Source: Bog-950 sp044225825
Lineage (GTDB): Bacteria > Bacteroidota > Bacteroidia > Chitinophagales > LD1
Reading direction: 5' to 3'
Length of the DNA stretch: 64,000 bases
NCBI GenBank assembly: GCA_044225825.1
Contig: JBGAIB010000004.1
Location: 529,902-593,901, forward strand
Numbering within the stretch: position 1 is the stretch's first letter; every line of letters begins with the position of its first letter. Both the position numbers and the translations under genes were made by a program. The notes under the pieces are model-generated. The model worked only from the letters and a program-made list of their open reading frames with translations, had not been told where the DNA came from and ran no database searches. Positions 17,835 to 27,373 of this stretch are shown here, one piece after another.

Positions 17835-18854
17835 TTATTTACCGGCTTCGTTGTATTTCTTTTCGATGCGGTCGTCGCGCTTTTTGCTGCCGAAAACGCT
17901 GATATTGATGTAGCGGTACGGACGATTTTTCACATCCTTCAACAAGCTATTAAGACTTGCCACCGTAGAATCGACTTTGGTATAGAGGCCATCCTGCTTA
18001 ACCAGTTTACCCAGTGTTCCTTTGCCATCATTGATATCGCTAACAACCTGGTTTAACTGAACAATAGTTTTGTTCAAATTTTCCACGGTTTGCTTGAGGT
18101 TAGCCTGCTGTATGGAATCGGTAATTTTATTGGCGTTCTTGATAATGTTGGTCAACTCGGTATTGTTCTTTTCGATGTTGGCCATTATGCTCTTTAGGCT
18201 GGCAACCGTAAGGTTGATGTTCTCGTTGTTTGCATCGAGGATACCGTTAATTTTACCCAGCGCGGTATTCAGTTCGCCCATGGTGGTATAGATGCTCTTG
18301 TCGTATTTTTCGTCGAACAGTTTGCGAATATCGCGCACGGTAGAATCCAGGGTAGGAACCATACCCGTAATTTTGGTCATTAAAGGATCAATCTGTGCGC
18401 CTACCTGTTCTGTAAGGTCCTTTTTAAAGTAAGTGCGGATGGTATCGCCATCCTGGTAGTATTGTTGATCGGCCGGTAAGCTTAGATTAGGTGAGCCTAG
18501 TAGCAGCGATATTTTTTTGGTGCCGAAAAAGTCGGTTGAAAACAATTGCGCCACGGTGCTATCGGTTTTGGGCACCATCAGATCTTTATCCAAATCGAGC
18601 CGCACCACGATGCGCCCGGTTATAGGGTCGCGCTTCATATCGCCTACACGGCCAACGGGGAACCCATTAATTTCAACCAGGTTACTTTTATATAAACCGT
18701 CAACACGGTCGTACACCGCGTAATATTGGTTACTGGTGGTAAAAATGTCGATGCCTTTTAAAAAATAAAAGCCGAGGACAAATATTACAATGGTTATTGC
18801 TGAGAAGATGCCTACCTTAACGGGGTTGCTCACGCTATTAGATGTTTCCGTCAA
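17835..18854 (-). CDS. MCE/MlaD-family lipid-transport protein
   Basis: 339 residues: short cytoplasmic N-terminus, one membrane helix (about 13-33), then an MCE domain (about 40-115: YDRVDGLYKSNLVEINGFPVGRV, with DFFGTKKISLLLG). A long coiled-coil tail, rich in Asn, Ile and Lys, fits a periplasm-spanning MlaD/MCE subunit. The associated permease and ATPase are not in this window. It sits between the amidase and the LptA-like gene, 45 bases from the amidase stop. Confidence 0.88.
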   Translation of the reverse strand: MTETSNSVSNPVKVGIFSAITIVIFVLGFYFLKGIDIFTTSNQYYAVYDRVDGLYKSNLVEINGFPVGRVGDMKRDPITGRIVVRLDLDKDLMVPKTDSTVAQLFSTDFFGTKKISLLLGSPNLSLPADQQYYQDGDTIRTYFKKDLTEQVGAQIDPLMTKITGMVPTLDSTVRDIRKLFDEKYDKSIYTTMGELNTALGKINGILDANNENINLTVASLKSIMANIEKNNTELTNIIKNANKITDSIQQANLKQTVENLNKTIVQLNQVVSDINDGKGTLGKLVKQDGLYTKVDSTVASLNSLLKDVKNRPYRYINISVFGSKKRDDRIEKKYNEAGK

Positions 18855-18899
18855 AAATATGTTTTTGAACGAATAATAAAAACGAAAGTGGATAAAGGG

Positions 18900-20540
18900 C
18901 TACTTGTGTTGAGCGTTCAGCTCGTCGGTGCCCATGCGGTTTCCGTTGTTAAAGCCTACAATAAAGGCTGCATTGTAACCGGCATCCTTGGCAACCTTCA
19001 GCATTTTTTCAGCTTCGGTATAAGAGGAGATATGGCCACCGTAGTAACGTGTAAAACCATTTGGCAAGGTTTCGGCAGATAGTGTGGTAAACAGCTTGGC
19101 CACTTTGTCGTACTCTTTCAACTCACCTTTTAAGGCAAACAATTGAATTTTGAACACAATACCTTTTTCAGACTGATGTTCAGGCACCAGCGGTGACTTG
19201 TTTGATTCGGCTTTAGGTTCTGACTTAGGCTCTGATTTAGGTTCAGTTTTAGGCTCCGTTTTGTTAGCAGTTACAGTGCCATTTGAACTGGTAGATCCTT
19301 TATTGCTCTTAGCTTCCTGCGTGCCGCCTTTATTGCCTCCTTTACCCATAGCACTCATCGAAGTGGTATCAAATGGGTTCAGGTTACTTGGTTTCACGTA
19401 AATAGGCTGTACATCGTTTTCGGACACCACCTGTTTCACCGACTTGCCACCGCCATTGGAGTTTTCAATAGGCTTTCTGATCTTCTGACCGCCGGTAGTA
19501 GTTACATACGAATTCGCATCGCCCTCTTCTGCAGACTTACCAGCAGTAGTAGTTCCGCTGCCTTCAGTTTTAGGTGTATTACTTGTAGTTGTAACCGGTT
19601 TGTTTTCGGTTTTAGGTTCGGTCTTTGGTTCAGTTTTAGGCTCTGACTTAGGTTCTGTCTTAGGCTCCGTTTTTACATTAGAGGCTGTGGTGGTTTTATC
19701 TCCTTTGCCTGCAGCTTTTACAGCACTATCCTGTTGCTGCTTCATTTGATCCATTATAAACGAATCGCCTTCGCTGCCTTCCATCTCCAACTTATAATCC
19801 TTAAAAGAATTAAATAAAGCGGTGGCAATGAGGTCCTGGCCTTTAATAGAATTCAGGAATTTCTCCTCTTCGGGATTGGAAATAAAGCCAATTTCTGCCA
19901 AAATGCTCGGCATGGTAGTTTTATAAAGCACATAGAAACCTGCCTGTTTAACGCCTAAGCTTTTACGCTTGGCATAGTTCTCCATTTGGTTTTCCGCTTT
20001 CGATGCCAGGTCAATGCTCTGATCAAGAAAAGCGTTTTGCTTCATGCTCATTATAATATGACCCTCAGGCGAGTTAGGATCAAACTCGTAGAATTTATCC
20101 TTATCCTCTTCCAGGTTAATAACCGCGTTTTCGCGTTTTGCTACTTCCAGGTTAGCCTCGGTACGGTGTAAACCCAGCACATAGCAACTTGAACCAAATG
20201 TTTCGGGATTAGGTGAAGAGTTGATGTGAACTGCTATAAACAGATCGGCTTTTGTCTTGTTGGCAATTTCGGCCCTTTCATGCAATTCGAGGAATACATC
20301 GGTTTTGCGGGTGTAGATGACGTTTACATCCGGGAAATTTTTTTGTATATAGTCGCCCAGTTTGAGTGCAACAACTAATGCTACATCCTTTTCGTTTGTT
20401 TTACCGGGGCCAATAGCGCCGGGATCTTTACCACCGTGCCCGGCATCAATCACTACCGTTTTCAGTGAGAAATTATTATTGGCGTTTACAGAAGTGAACG
20501 CCAGCACCGCCAAAATGTACAATAAGTGCCTAAATCTCAC
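18900..20540 (-). CDS. N-acetylmuramoyl-L-alanine amidase (Amidase_3) with EPKT/S-rich linker and SPOR-like tail
   Basis: About 546 residues from GTG 20540; the longer frame to 20639 would overlap the divergent lptD start. After the signal segment comes an Amidase_3 zinc domain with ligands visible in IDAGHGGKDPG, NEKD, FIAVHIN and SILAEIGFISN. Residues about 270-440 are low complexity, built from TEPK/SEPK repeats in two separate blocks. The last 80 residues (GIVFKIQLFALKGEL...FTRYYGGHISSYTEAEKML) resemble a peptidoglycan-binding SPOR domain. It should cleave the stem peptide from glycan during daughter-cell separation. Gene order with the MCE and LptA genes suggests an envelope operon. Confidence 0.9.
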   Translation of the reverse strand: MRFRHLLYILAVLAFTSVNANNNFSLKTVVIDAGHGGKDPGAIGPGKTNEKDVALVVALKLGDYIQKNFPDVNVIYTRKTDVFLELHERAEIANKTKADLFIAVHINSSPNPETFGSSCYVLGLHRTEANLEVAKRENAVINLEEDKDKFYEFDPNSPEGHIIMSMKQNAFLDQSIDLASKAENQMENYAKRKSLGVKQAGFYVLYKTTMPSILAEIGFISNPEEEKFLNSIKGQDLIATALFNSFKDYKLEMEGSEGDSFIMDQMKQQQDSAVKAAGKGDKTTTASNVKTEPKTEPKSEPKTEPKTEPKTENKPVTTTSNTPKTEGSGTTTAGKSAEEGDANSYVTTTGGQKIRKPIENSNGGGKSVKQVVSENDVQPIYVKPSNLNPFDTTSMSAMGKGGNKGGTQEAKSNKGSTSSNGTVTANKTEPKTEPKSEPKSEPKAESNKSPLVPEHQSEKGIVFKIQLFALKGELKEYDKVAKLFTTLSAETLPNGFTRYYGGHISSYTEAEKMLKVAKDAGYNAAFIVGFNNGNRMGTDELNAQHK

Positions 20541-20576
20541 GTTTCGGATTTTTATTTTTGCCGCAGTATATAAACT

Positions 20577-23381
20577 TTGTTCCAACAAACAGGTATCACA
20601 ACTATATCTCAAGACTGCATTTTGAAGTTTGCACCCCAAATATATCTACACCTTACGTTTAGAAAATCAGCTTTGCTGTTGTTTTTAACAACAACTGCAT
20701 TAGTACTGTCTAATTTTCTACATGCAAGATGCAGTTTCCCTGCAAACTTCACAACGCGCTCTATATATTCAGCTGATAGCCTGGTTAAGGGTAAGCCCTT
20801 AATGCAGCAGGACAGTTCTCGGTTCAGCTCAGATTCCACCCTCCTTAACGATAGTTCCACGGTTTTTGTTTCAGACACGCTTAACCGCAACGACACTGTA
20901 AACATGGCCGGAGGAGATGAAATTAAGGACATAATTAAATACCAGGCCGACGATTCGATTGTGTATGATATGGGTACCAAAATGATGTATCTGTATAACA
21001 ATGGGGAAGTTACCTACCAAAAGATAAACCTGAAAGCCGGGCTGATTTCCTTTGATTGGACCACTTTTAACCTGATGGCCGAAGGGCTGGCCGACAGCAC
21101 CGGTAAATTAAGCGGTAAGCCTTTATTTAAAGACGATAACAACGAATACCATGCGGGCAGGATGAAGTATAACTTCAAAACCAAGAAGGGTATAGTATAT
21201 GAGGTTAGCACCAAAGAGGGTGAGGCTTATATAATCAGCGAATCGGTTAAGAAGAACGAATACGATGAGTGGTTTGGTAAATCTTCGAAGTATACCACCT
21301 GCGATCTGGAGAGCCCGCACTTTTACTTTAAAGCTAAAAAGGTAAAGATCATACCTAACAAAGTAATGGTAACGGGCCCGGCTAACCTGTGGATAGGTGA
21401 TGTGCCTACTCCCCTGTTTGTGCCGTTTGGACTGTTTCCGGTTAAACAGGGACGACGATCAGGTTTGATAATGCCGGAATACGGACAGGACCAACAGGCA
21501 GGGTTCTTTCTGCGCAAAGGCGGTTATTACTGGGCGGTTAACGACTACATGTCGTTAAGGTTTACGGGGCAGGTGTTTACCAACGGAACCTTTGGCGTAG
21601 GCATAGCCTCGCAATATGCTTTGCGCTATAAGTTTACCGGTTCCATCAGTTTCGATTACCTGCGCAGCCGGCCATTTGACCCCGATGTGCCGAATGCCAA
21701 GTCCACCAATTCGTATAGTTTTAGCTGGACACATACGCAGGATCCCCGCTCTATGCCCAACTCCACTTTCGGCGCTCAGGTAATGGTGCAAAGCGCCGAC
21801 TTTTACCAAGCCAGCCGGGTTACGGACGTGCGCTTATTGAATACCTCGTTCAACTCGTCGGTTTCGTATTCACATACTTTCCCTAAATCGCCTTTTAGTT
21901 TGAGTATAAACATGCGACACGACCAAAACCTGCTGAACCGCACGATTGGTTTCTCTATCCCAACGGTGCGTTTGAGTATGTCGCGCGTGGCGCCTTTTAA
22001 AAGCAAAGTGCTAACGGGTAAACCAAAATGGTACGAAAACATAGGTTTTACCTATGCCTTTGAATTCCGGAACGATTTACGCACTTACGATTCACTACTG
22101 TTCCGCAGCGAAACACTGGATAAGTTTTCGATGGGTGTAGATCAGCGGTTTAACCTGGATGCGCCAATTACTTTGTTTAAATACCTGAACGTTAACCCTT
22201 CGTTTAACTACGAGGAACGCACCTATTTTAGAGGTATAGAAAAGCGCTGGGTGCCCGACTCGATAACGTTTGTAAGCTCCACAGGTGAAGTCATCAAGAT
22301 ACCGAATGATGCCTCGGGCCGGGTGGTAACCGATACCTTATGGCGCTTTAACAGCGCACGCAACTTCACCGTTTCGGTAAACATGAGCACCAAGTTGATC
22401 GGTATCTTCAAATTCAAGAATTCGAAACTGAAGGCTATCAAGCACGTGTTTACACCGGCTGTTTCCTTTAACTATAACCCCAATTTCGGTTCGGACTTTT
22501 GGAAATACTACCGCAGTGTGCGCAGCGATGCCAGCGGTAATTTAAGCCGATATCAGATATTTGACCCCAACCCAATATACGGTGTTCCTTCCGCGGGACA
22601 GGTAGCGGGTATATTCTTTTCGCTGGCTAATAACTTCGAGATGAAAACCTTCTCGAAAAAGGATACGGTTAATCATGAAAAGAAAGTGGGTTTGCTGGAC
22701 CAGGTGAACCTGTCGGGTGGTTACAACTTTGCAGCCGATTCCCTGCGTTTGCAGCCATTTAACCTGAGCATCGTTTCGTCGCGTATTTTCAACCTGATCA
22801 ATCTTAACTTTAATGCAGTGTTCGATCCTTATGCAACCGATTCGTTCAACCGCAAAATAAACACCTACGAGTGGAACAAAAACCACCGCCTGTTACGGTT
22901 TTCTACTGCTAACATAAGTGCGAGCATGGCCCTCCACAGCACACCCCGCAGTAAAGGTCTTAGTACGGAAGCTCCACCCCAATTTATGGGCGATTATGTT
23001 AGCTATAACCCCAACCAGATTTACGACTTTGATATACCGTGGAACCTGGGGCTTAGCTACCGGTTTAATATTACACGTGGTACCACCCTTAACCCCGATA
23101 CAGTTATTACTGTACAATCAATAAGTGCTACGGCCGATTTTAACCTTACTCCACACTGGAAGGTGGCCTTTAGCACAGGCTTTGATATTTCGCGTAAGCA
23201 AATTACCCTTACGAACATAAGTGTAATACGCGACCTGCACTGCTGGGAGTTAAGTTTTACATGGACCCCCGCATTACCTACTTACAAATACCAGCAGTTT
23301 ACGATTATGCTGCACCCCAAGAGCAATACGCTTAAGGACCTTAAAATACAGCGAAAAAACAACGCACTGCAGGACTTATAA
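20577..23381 (+). CDS. lptD: LPS-assembly outer-membrane protein LptD
   Basis: About 934 residues: an OstA-like N-terminal region (about 100-230: YDMGTKMMYLYNNGEVTYQKINLKAG) and then a large beta-barrel with the family's conserved VPFGLFPVKQGRRSGLIMPEYG stretch. This is the long Bacteroidota LptD form. The exact start is uncertain: the frame opens with TTG at 20577, and another TTG at about 20622 is possible. No ATG occurs before the hydrophobic segment. It is divergent from the amidase gene; cinA follows 10 bases later, so the two are probably cotranscribed. Confidence 0.87.
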   Translation: MFQQTGITTISQDCILKFAPQIYLHLTFRKSALLLFLTTTALVLSNFLHARCSFPANFTTRSIYSADSLVKGKPLMQQDSSRFSSDSTLLNDSSTVFVSDTLNRNDTVNMAGGDEIKDIIKYQADDSIVYDMGTKMMYLYNNGEVTYQKINLKAGLISFDWTTFNLMAEGLADSTGKLSGKPLFKDDNNEYHAGRMKYNFKTKKGIVYEVSTKEGEAYIISESVKKNEYDEWFGKSSKYTTCDLESPHFYFKAKKVKIIPNKVMVTGPANLWIGDVPTPLFVPFGLFPVKQGRRSGLIMPEYGQDQQAGFFLRKGGYYWAVNDYMSLRFTGQVFTNGTFGVGIASQYALRYKFTGSISFDYLRSRPFDPDVPNAKSTNSYSFSWTHTQDPRSMPNSTFGAQVMVQSADFYQASRVTDVRLLNTSFNSSVSYSHTFPKSPFSLSINMRHDQNLLNRTIGFSIPTVRLSMSRVAPFKSKVLTGKPKWYENIGFTYAFEFRNDLRTYDSLLFRSETLDKFSMGVDQRFNLDAPITLFKYLNVNPSFNYEERTYFRGIEKRWVPDSITFVSSTGEVIKIPNDASGRVVTDTLWRFNSARNFTVSVNMSTKLIGIFKFKNSKLKAIKHVFTPAVSFNYNPNFGSDFWKYYRSVRSDASGNLSRYQIFDPNPIYGVPSAGQVAGIFFSLANNFEMKTFSKKDTVNHEKKVGLLDQVNLSGGYNFAADSLRLQPFNLSIVSSRIFNLINLNFNAVFDPYATDSFNRKINTYEWNKNHRLLRFSTANISASMALHSTPRSKGLSTEAPPQFMGDYVSYNPNQIYDFDIPWNLGLSYRFNITRGTTLNPDTVITVQSISATADFNLTPHWKVAFSTGFDISRKQITLTNISVIRDLHCWELSFTWTPALPTYKYQQFTIMLHPKSNTLKDLKIQRKNNALQDL

Positions 23382-23391
23382 CGAGCCGTTT

Positions 23392-24639
23392 ATGAAAGCA
23401 ACCGTAATTACCATTGGCGACGAAATATTAATAGGGCAGATTGTTGATACCAACAGCGCCTGGATTGGAAGTCAGTTAAATCAGCTGGGTGTACGACTTC
23501 ACGAAATAATTTCGTGCGGCGATGATGCTGAACAAATAATAAGCGCCCTTAACCGCGCACGTGCTACCAGCCAGGTGGTATTAATGACAGGTGGCTTAGG
23601 GCCAACCAAGGATGATATAACCAAGAAAACACTGGTAGATTACTTTGGCACCGACCTGGTATTGAACGAAGAAGTGTGGGAAAAGATGAAACAGATTTTT
23701 GAGAAGCGTGGTTTACAGGTGCTGGAAATGAATCGCTCGCAGGCTATGATTCCGCGCAACTGTATTATGCTGCCCAACTTAAGAGGTACTGCGCAGGGTA
23801 TGTGGTTTGAAGATAAGGGCGTGGTGTTTGTATCGATGCCCGGAGTACCACACGAAATGAAACACCTGATGGAAACACAGGTAATCCCCCGTTTACAACA
23901 AACTTTCAGCTTTCCGAAAATTGTGCATGCTACGATAATGACTGCCGGAGCCGGCGAGTCGGTAGTAGCCAATAAACTGGCAACCTTTGAGCAGGAACTA
24001 CCTGCCGATATGAAGTTGGCCTACCTGCCGAACCTGGGTGTGGTAAAACTGCGCATAAGTGCTTATGGCGGCGATGAACACACCCTGGCTGCGGTACAAG
24101 AACAGAAAGAAAAGATGAAAGCCATACTGGGTGACCTGGTGTATTTTGACGGCGAGAAAAGCCTTCAACAGCACATAGGCAGTGTTTTGCTTGAAAAGAA
24201 GGCCACCCTTAGTTGTGCAGAAAGCTGCACGGGAGGGTATATATCGCACTTATTAACAGGCATCGCGGGCAGTTCGGCTTACTTTGACGGTAGTGTGGTT
24301 TGTTATGCCTACGATGTAAAGGAAAAAGTGCTGGGCGTTAAAAACGAAACCCTGAATACCGTAGGGGCCGTTAGCGAAGAATGCGTACGCGAAATGCTGA
24401 CAGGGCTTTTGAAACTTACGGGCACCACTTTTGGTATTGCCACTAGTGGTATAGCAGGCCCGGCAGGCGGCACACCCGATAAGCCGGTAGGCACCGTATG
24501 GATTGCCGTTGGCGATCAACAGCGCATTGTGGCCCGCAAATTCCAGTTTTTTACCTCGCGCATGGAAAATATCCAGGTATTCAGCAATGCCGCACTCAAC
24601 CTTTTGCGCCTGTTTATGGACGGCAAACTGAACGATTAG
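23392..24639 (+). CDS. cinA: CinA-family nicotinamide-nucleotide amidohydrolase
   Basis: 415 residues, the normal two-domain length. N-terminal molybdopterin-binding-like domain (about 1-170: ATVITIGDEILIGQIVDTNS, MTGGLGPTKDD) and C-terminal CinA deamidase domain (about 255-410: LSCAESCTGGYISHLLTGIAGSS, ATSGIAGPAGGTPDKPVGTVWIA). The C-domain deamidates NMN for pyridine-nucleotide salvage; the N-domain is linked to ADP-ribose hydrolysis in some members. It follows lptD by 10 bases. Confidence 0.94.
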   Translation: MKATVITIGDEILIGQIVDTNSAWIGSQLNQLGVRLHEIISCGDDAEQIISALNRARATSQVVLMTGGLGPTKDDITKKTLVDYFGTDLVLNEEVWEKMKQIFEKRGLQVLEMNRSQAMIPRNCIMLPNLRGTAQGMWFEDKGVVFVSMPGVPHEMKHLMETQVIPRLQQTFSFPKIVHATIMTAGAGESVVANKLATFEQELPADMKLAYLPNLGVVKLRISAYGGDEHTLAAVQEQKEKMKAILGDLVYFDGEKSLQQHIGSVLLEKKATLSCAESCTGGYISHLLTGIAGSSAYFDGSVVCYAYDVKEKVLGVKNETLNTVGAVSEECVREMLTGLLKLTGTTFGIATSGIAGPAGGTPDKPVGTVWIAVGDQQRIVARKFQFFTSRMENIQVFSNAALNLLRLFMDGKLND

Positions 24640-24694
24640 GCCTTATTTAAGTAAATTAGGCTTAACAGGACAGGCAAAGTATGCACAACCGGCA

Positions 24695-24725
24695 TTTGCT
24701 ACTCTGTGCAATCCCTTTATTTTTA
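24695..24725 (+). promoter_or_regulatory. Candidate promoter for the E2 acyltransferase gene
   Basis: TTTG at 24695-24698, 19 bases, then TATTTTTA at 24718-24725 (seven of eight to TAnnTTTG), 19 bases before the ATG. This is one of the best matches to the Bacteroidota promoter pattern in the window and serves as an internal reference for the CRISPR-repeat promoter proposal. Confidence 0.6.
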
Positions 24726-24744
24726 CCCGCAATAAATACGCAAC

Positions 24745-26067
24745 ATGGCGCAGTTTGAGTTGGTTATGCCCAAAATGGGTGAGAGTATTATAGAGGCTAC
24801 CATATTGAAGTGGAACAAGAAGGAAGGCGAAAGTATAAAAGTGGACGAAGCCGTGCTGGAGATTGCTACCGATAAGGTGGATTCGGAAGTGCCAAGCCCC
24901 GTGGCCGGTGTATTACAAAAAATACTTTTTAAGGAAGGTGATGTAGTTGCCGTAGGCAAAGCCGTAGCCGTAATTGAAACAGAAGCCAGCGGCGCTGCCA
25001 CTACTTCCTCCCCTGTTACTAAAACCGAAAGCAAGCCACAAACACAACCTTCCACTGCTACTGTTAAAACAGCACAAACCACAACCACAGCTGCCGCAGG
25101 CGGAGACAGGTTTTATTCGCCGCTGGTATTAAACATTGCCCGCCAGGAGGGCATTTCGATGGCAGAACTGGAAAACATTGCCGGCACCGGTGGTGGCGGT
25201 CGTGTTACCAAAAAGGATATTCTTAATTACGTGCAAAACCGCAGTAATGCCCCTCAGCAACAGACTACACAACAAGCCATAGTTACGGAAACGGCACCGA
25301 AAGTAGAACAGCCGAAGGCAGAGGAAAAACCAGTGGTTGCAGCTAAATCGTACAGCGGTAATGTTGAGATTATAGAAATGGACCGTATGCGCCGCCTGAT
25401 TGCCGACAACATGGTTAAGAGCAAGCAGACATCGGCACACGTTACCTCGTTTGTAGAAGCTGACGTAACCAACATAGTGATGTGGCGCAATAAGGTGAAG
25501 AAGAAATTCCAGGATCTGTATGGCGAGAACATCACCTTCACTCCTATTTTTATTGAGGCTGTATGCCGCGCCCTGCGCGATTTCCCCATGATCAATTCGT
25601 CCATCGACGGAAGCAATATTATCCTCAAAAAGGACTTCAACATCGGTATGGCTGCAGCACTGCCATCGGGTAACCTGATAGTGCCGGTTATTAAAAATGC
25701 CGACCTGCTGAACATCGTTGGCCTGGTTAAAAAGGTAAACGACCTGGCAAACCGTGCCCGCCAAAACAAACTGAAGCCCGATGAAATTGAAGGTGGCACA
25801 TACACGGTAAGTAACGTAGGCACCTTTGGCAATGTGATGGGGACCCCGGTAATTTTACAACCACAAGTGGCTATACTGGCTACGGGCGCCATTAAAAAGA
25901 AACCTGTAGTAATTGAAACAGATGCAGGCGATACCATTGGCATACGCCATATGATGTTCCTTTCGCATAGTTACGACCACCGTATTGTGGACGGAGCCTT
26001 AGGCGGTAGTTTCGTACGCCGGGTGGCTGATTACCTGGAACAGTTTGATGTAAACCGCGAGATTTAA
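24745..26067 (+). CDS. 2-oxo acid dehydrogenase E2 (dihydrolipoamide acyltransferase)
   Basis: 440 residues in the standard order. Lipoyl domain 1-80 has acceptor Lys44 in ATDKVDSE. An Ala/Thr-rich flexible linker is followed by the peripheral-subunit-binding domain at about 122-163 (YSPLVLNIARQEGIS...GGRVTKKDIL). The catalytic domain spans 205-440, with the active site at 411-417 (DHRIVDG). The residues do not tell pyruvate from branched-chain or 2-oxoglutarate substrates. The lipoyl sequence and single lipoyl domain fit the branched-chain-like group of Bacteroidota. No E1 or E3 gene is nearby. Confidence 0.9.
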   Translation: MAQFELVMPKMGESIIEATILKWNKKEGESIKVDEAVLEIATDKVDSEVPSPVAGVLQKILFKEGDVVAVGKAVAVIETEASGAATTSSPVTKTESKPQTQPSTATVKTAQTTTTAAAGGDRFYSPLVLNIARQEGISMAELENIAGTGGGGRVTKKDILNYVQNRSNAPQQQTTQQAIVTETAPKVEQPKAEEKPVVAAKSYSGNVEIIEMDRMRRLIADNMVKSKQTSAHVTSFVEADVTNIVMWRNKVKKKFQDLYGENITFTPIFIEAVCRALRDFPMINSSIDGSNIILKKDFNIGMAAALPSGNLIVPVIKNADLLNIVGLVKKVNDLANRARQNKLKPDEIEGGTYTVSNVGTFGNVMGTPVILQPQVAILATGAIKKKPVVIETDAGDTIGIRHMMFLSHSYDHRIVDGALGGSFVRRVADYLEQFDVNREI

Positions 26068-26083
26068 TAACGGCGGAGTTTCT

Positions 26084-26803
26084 TTAATCGTATTTCCTCA
26101 ACAGTTTTAAGACTGTCTCCAGATCCTTGGGCAACGGAGCGGTAAAAGTCATGCTTTCTCCTGTGGTGGGATGCTGCAAGATAAGCTCAGCAGCGTGCAG
26201 TGTTAAACGGGCTATAGTGGGCCGTTCTACCTCATCGGTGTGCTTATAATTACGCTTGATACTTGAAAAGTAAAACGCATCGTTGGGGCTATAGGTATTA
26301 TCCACTAACAACGGGTGGCCGATGTAAGCCAAATGCACGCGAATCTGGTGTGTTCTTCCGGTTTTCAATTCTACCCGTAGTAAGGACGCATGGTGAAACT
26401 CCTCCTGCACCTCGTATAACGTAAGTGCCTCCTTCCCTCCTTTGTGTACTACCATGGTTCCCCGTTTACTCTGGCTTTCGGCAATGGGTGCATTTATCTC
26501 CCCCGATTTGTCCTTTAGTTTACCGCTAACAATAGCGAGGTAGAACTTGCGTACTTCGTGGTTTAGGAACTGGGCTGAAATATGTTTGTGAGCATCTTCG
26601 TTGCGCGCAAAACATACCAGGCCGCTGGTGCCACGGTCGATGCGGTGTACCACCCACAGTTTACCATACTGTTTCTCCAGTATTTCCTGCACACTCTCGC
26701 GTTCCGATCTAAAGCGTTCCGGTATAACTGTTAAGCCACTGGGCTTATTAACTAATAGTAGTTGATCATCGGCAAATACTATATCGATGGAAGGAATTTT
26801 CAT
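26084..26803 (-). CDS. RluA-family rRNA pseudouridine synthase
   Basis: 239 residues without an S4 domain. The catalytic motif is V52HRIDRGTSGL with Asp56 as nucleophile; LVNKPSGL (motif I) and ELKTGRTHQIRVHLAYIGHPLLVD (motif III) are also present. It converts uridine to pseudouridine in RNA; the target position cannot be told. The ATG overlaps the stop of the upstream lipoprotein gene by four bases (ATGA at 26800-26803), implying translational coupling. Confidence 0.93.
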   Translation of the reverse strand: MKIPSIDIVFADDQLLLVNKPSGLTVIPERFRSERESVQEILEKQYGKLWVVHRIDRGTSGLVCFARNEDAHKHISAQFLNHEVRKFYLAIVSGKLKDKSGEINAPIAESQSKRGTMVVHKGGKEALTLYEVQEEFHHASLLRVELKTGRTHQIRVHLAYIGHPLLVDNTYSPNDAFYFSSIKRNYKHTDEVERPTIARLTLHAAELILQHPTTGESMTFTAPLPKDLETVLKLLRKYD

Positions 26804-27306
26804 TTATTACAATTGGCGAAGTAGTCCACGCCACCTTTGGTAAGATTAATAGCCAGGTTATTACCGTTTAAATAGCCGGAACCCTGCACAGGACCGGTAT
26901 AATTGCCGGTGGCATTCTGCGGCAATATTTCAAAACTATTGTAGTCCAATATCGAGCCGACAACCGAGTATCCTTCATTATTGAAGTTACTGATAACAAT
27001 ATGCTGTATGATGTTGCCCTGCGTAACGGTTAAGGTATGCTGCACCGAATTACCATTACCGGTAGTAGTGGCCTGCCAGCTGCGTATAAACTTAATACTG
27101 GATGGCGTAGCACAGTAGCGGCCTTCCCACCCAATAGGGCATAAGGTATCGCAATAAGAGCCGCTCCAGCGGCCTTCACACTGGCATTGCCCGTTGCGGC
27201 AACTGCCTCCGTTGTGGCATTCCACATCTCGGCAACCCGGCTTACAAGCCTGCAAACCCAACAACAAAGTAAAACCGTAAAACGTCAGCAAAATGACGGT
27301 TCTCAT
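26800..27306 (-). CDS. Lipoprotein with EGF-like repeat
   Basis: 168 residues. Lipobox LQAC (Cys21) is followed at once by an EGF-like module (CRDVECHNGGSCRNGQCQC, then WSGSYCD) and a second partial Cys loop (CPIGWEGRYC). The C-terminal domain of about 95 residues is beta-rich with no known motif. EGF-like modules after a lipobox recur in Bacteroidota surface lipoproteins, but the ligand is unknown. It is coupled to the pseudouridine synthase gene by a four-base overlap, although the two functions are unrelated. Confidence 0.8.
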   Translation of the reverse strand: MRTVILLTFYGFTLLLGLQACKPGCRDVECHNGGSCRNGQCQCEGRWSGSYCDTLCPIGWEGRYCATPSSIKFIRSWQATTTGNGNSVQHTLTVTQGNIIQHIVISNFNNEGYSVVGSILDYNSFEILPQNATGNYTGPVQGSGYLNGNNLAINLTKGGVDYFANCNK

Positions 27307-27373
27307 AGACTACAAAACTAAAATTCTATCGCCAAAAAACTATTTTCGGACGGTCCGTTAAACCCTTGCCGGC

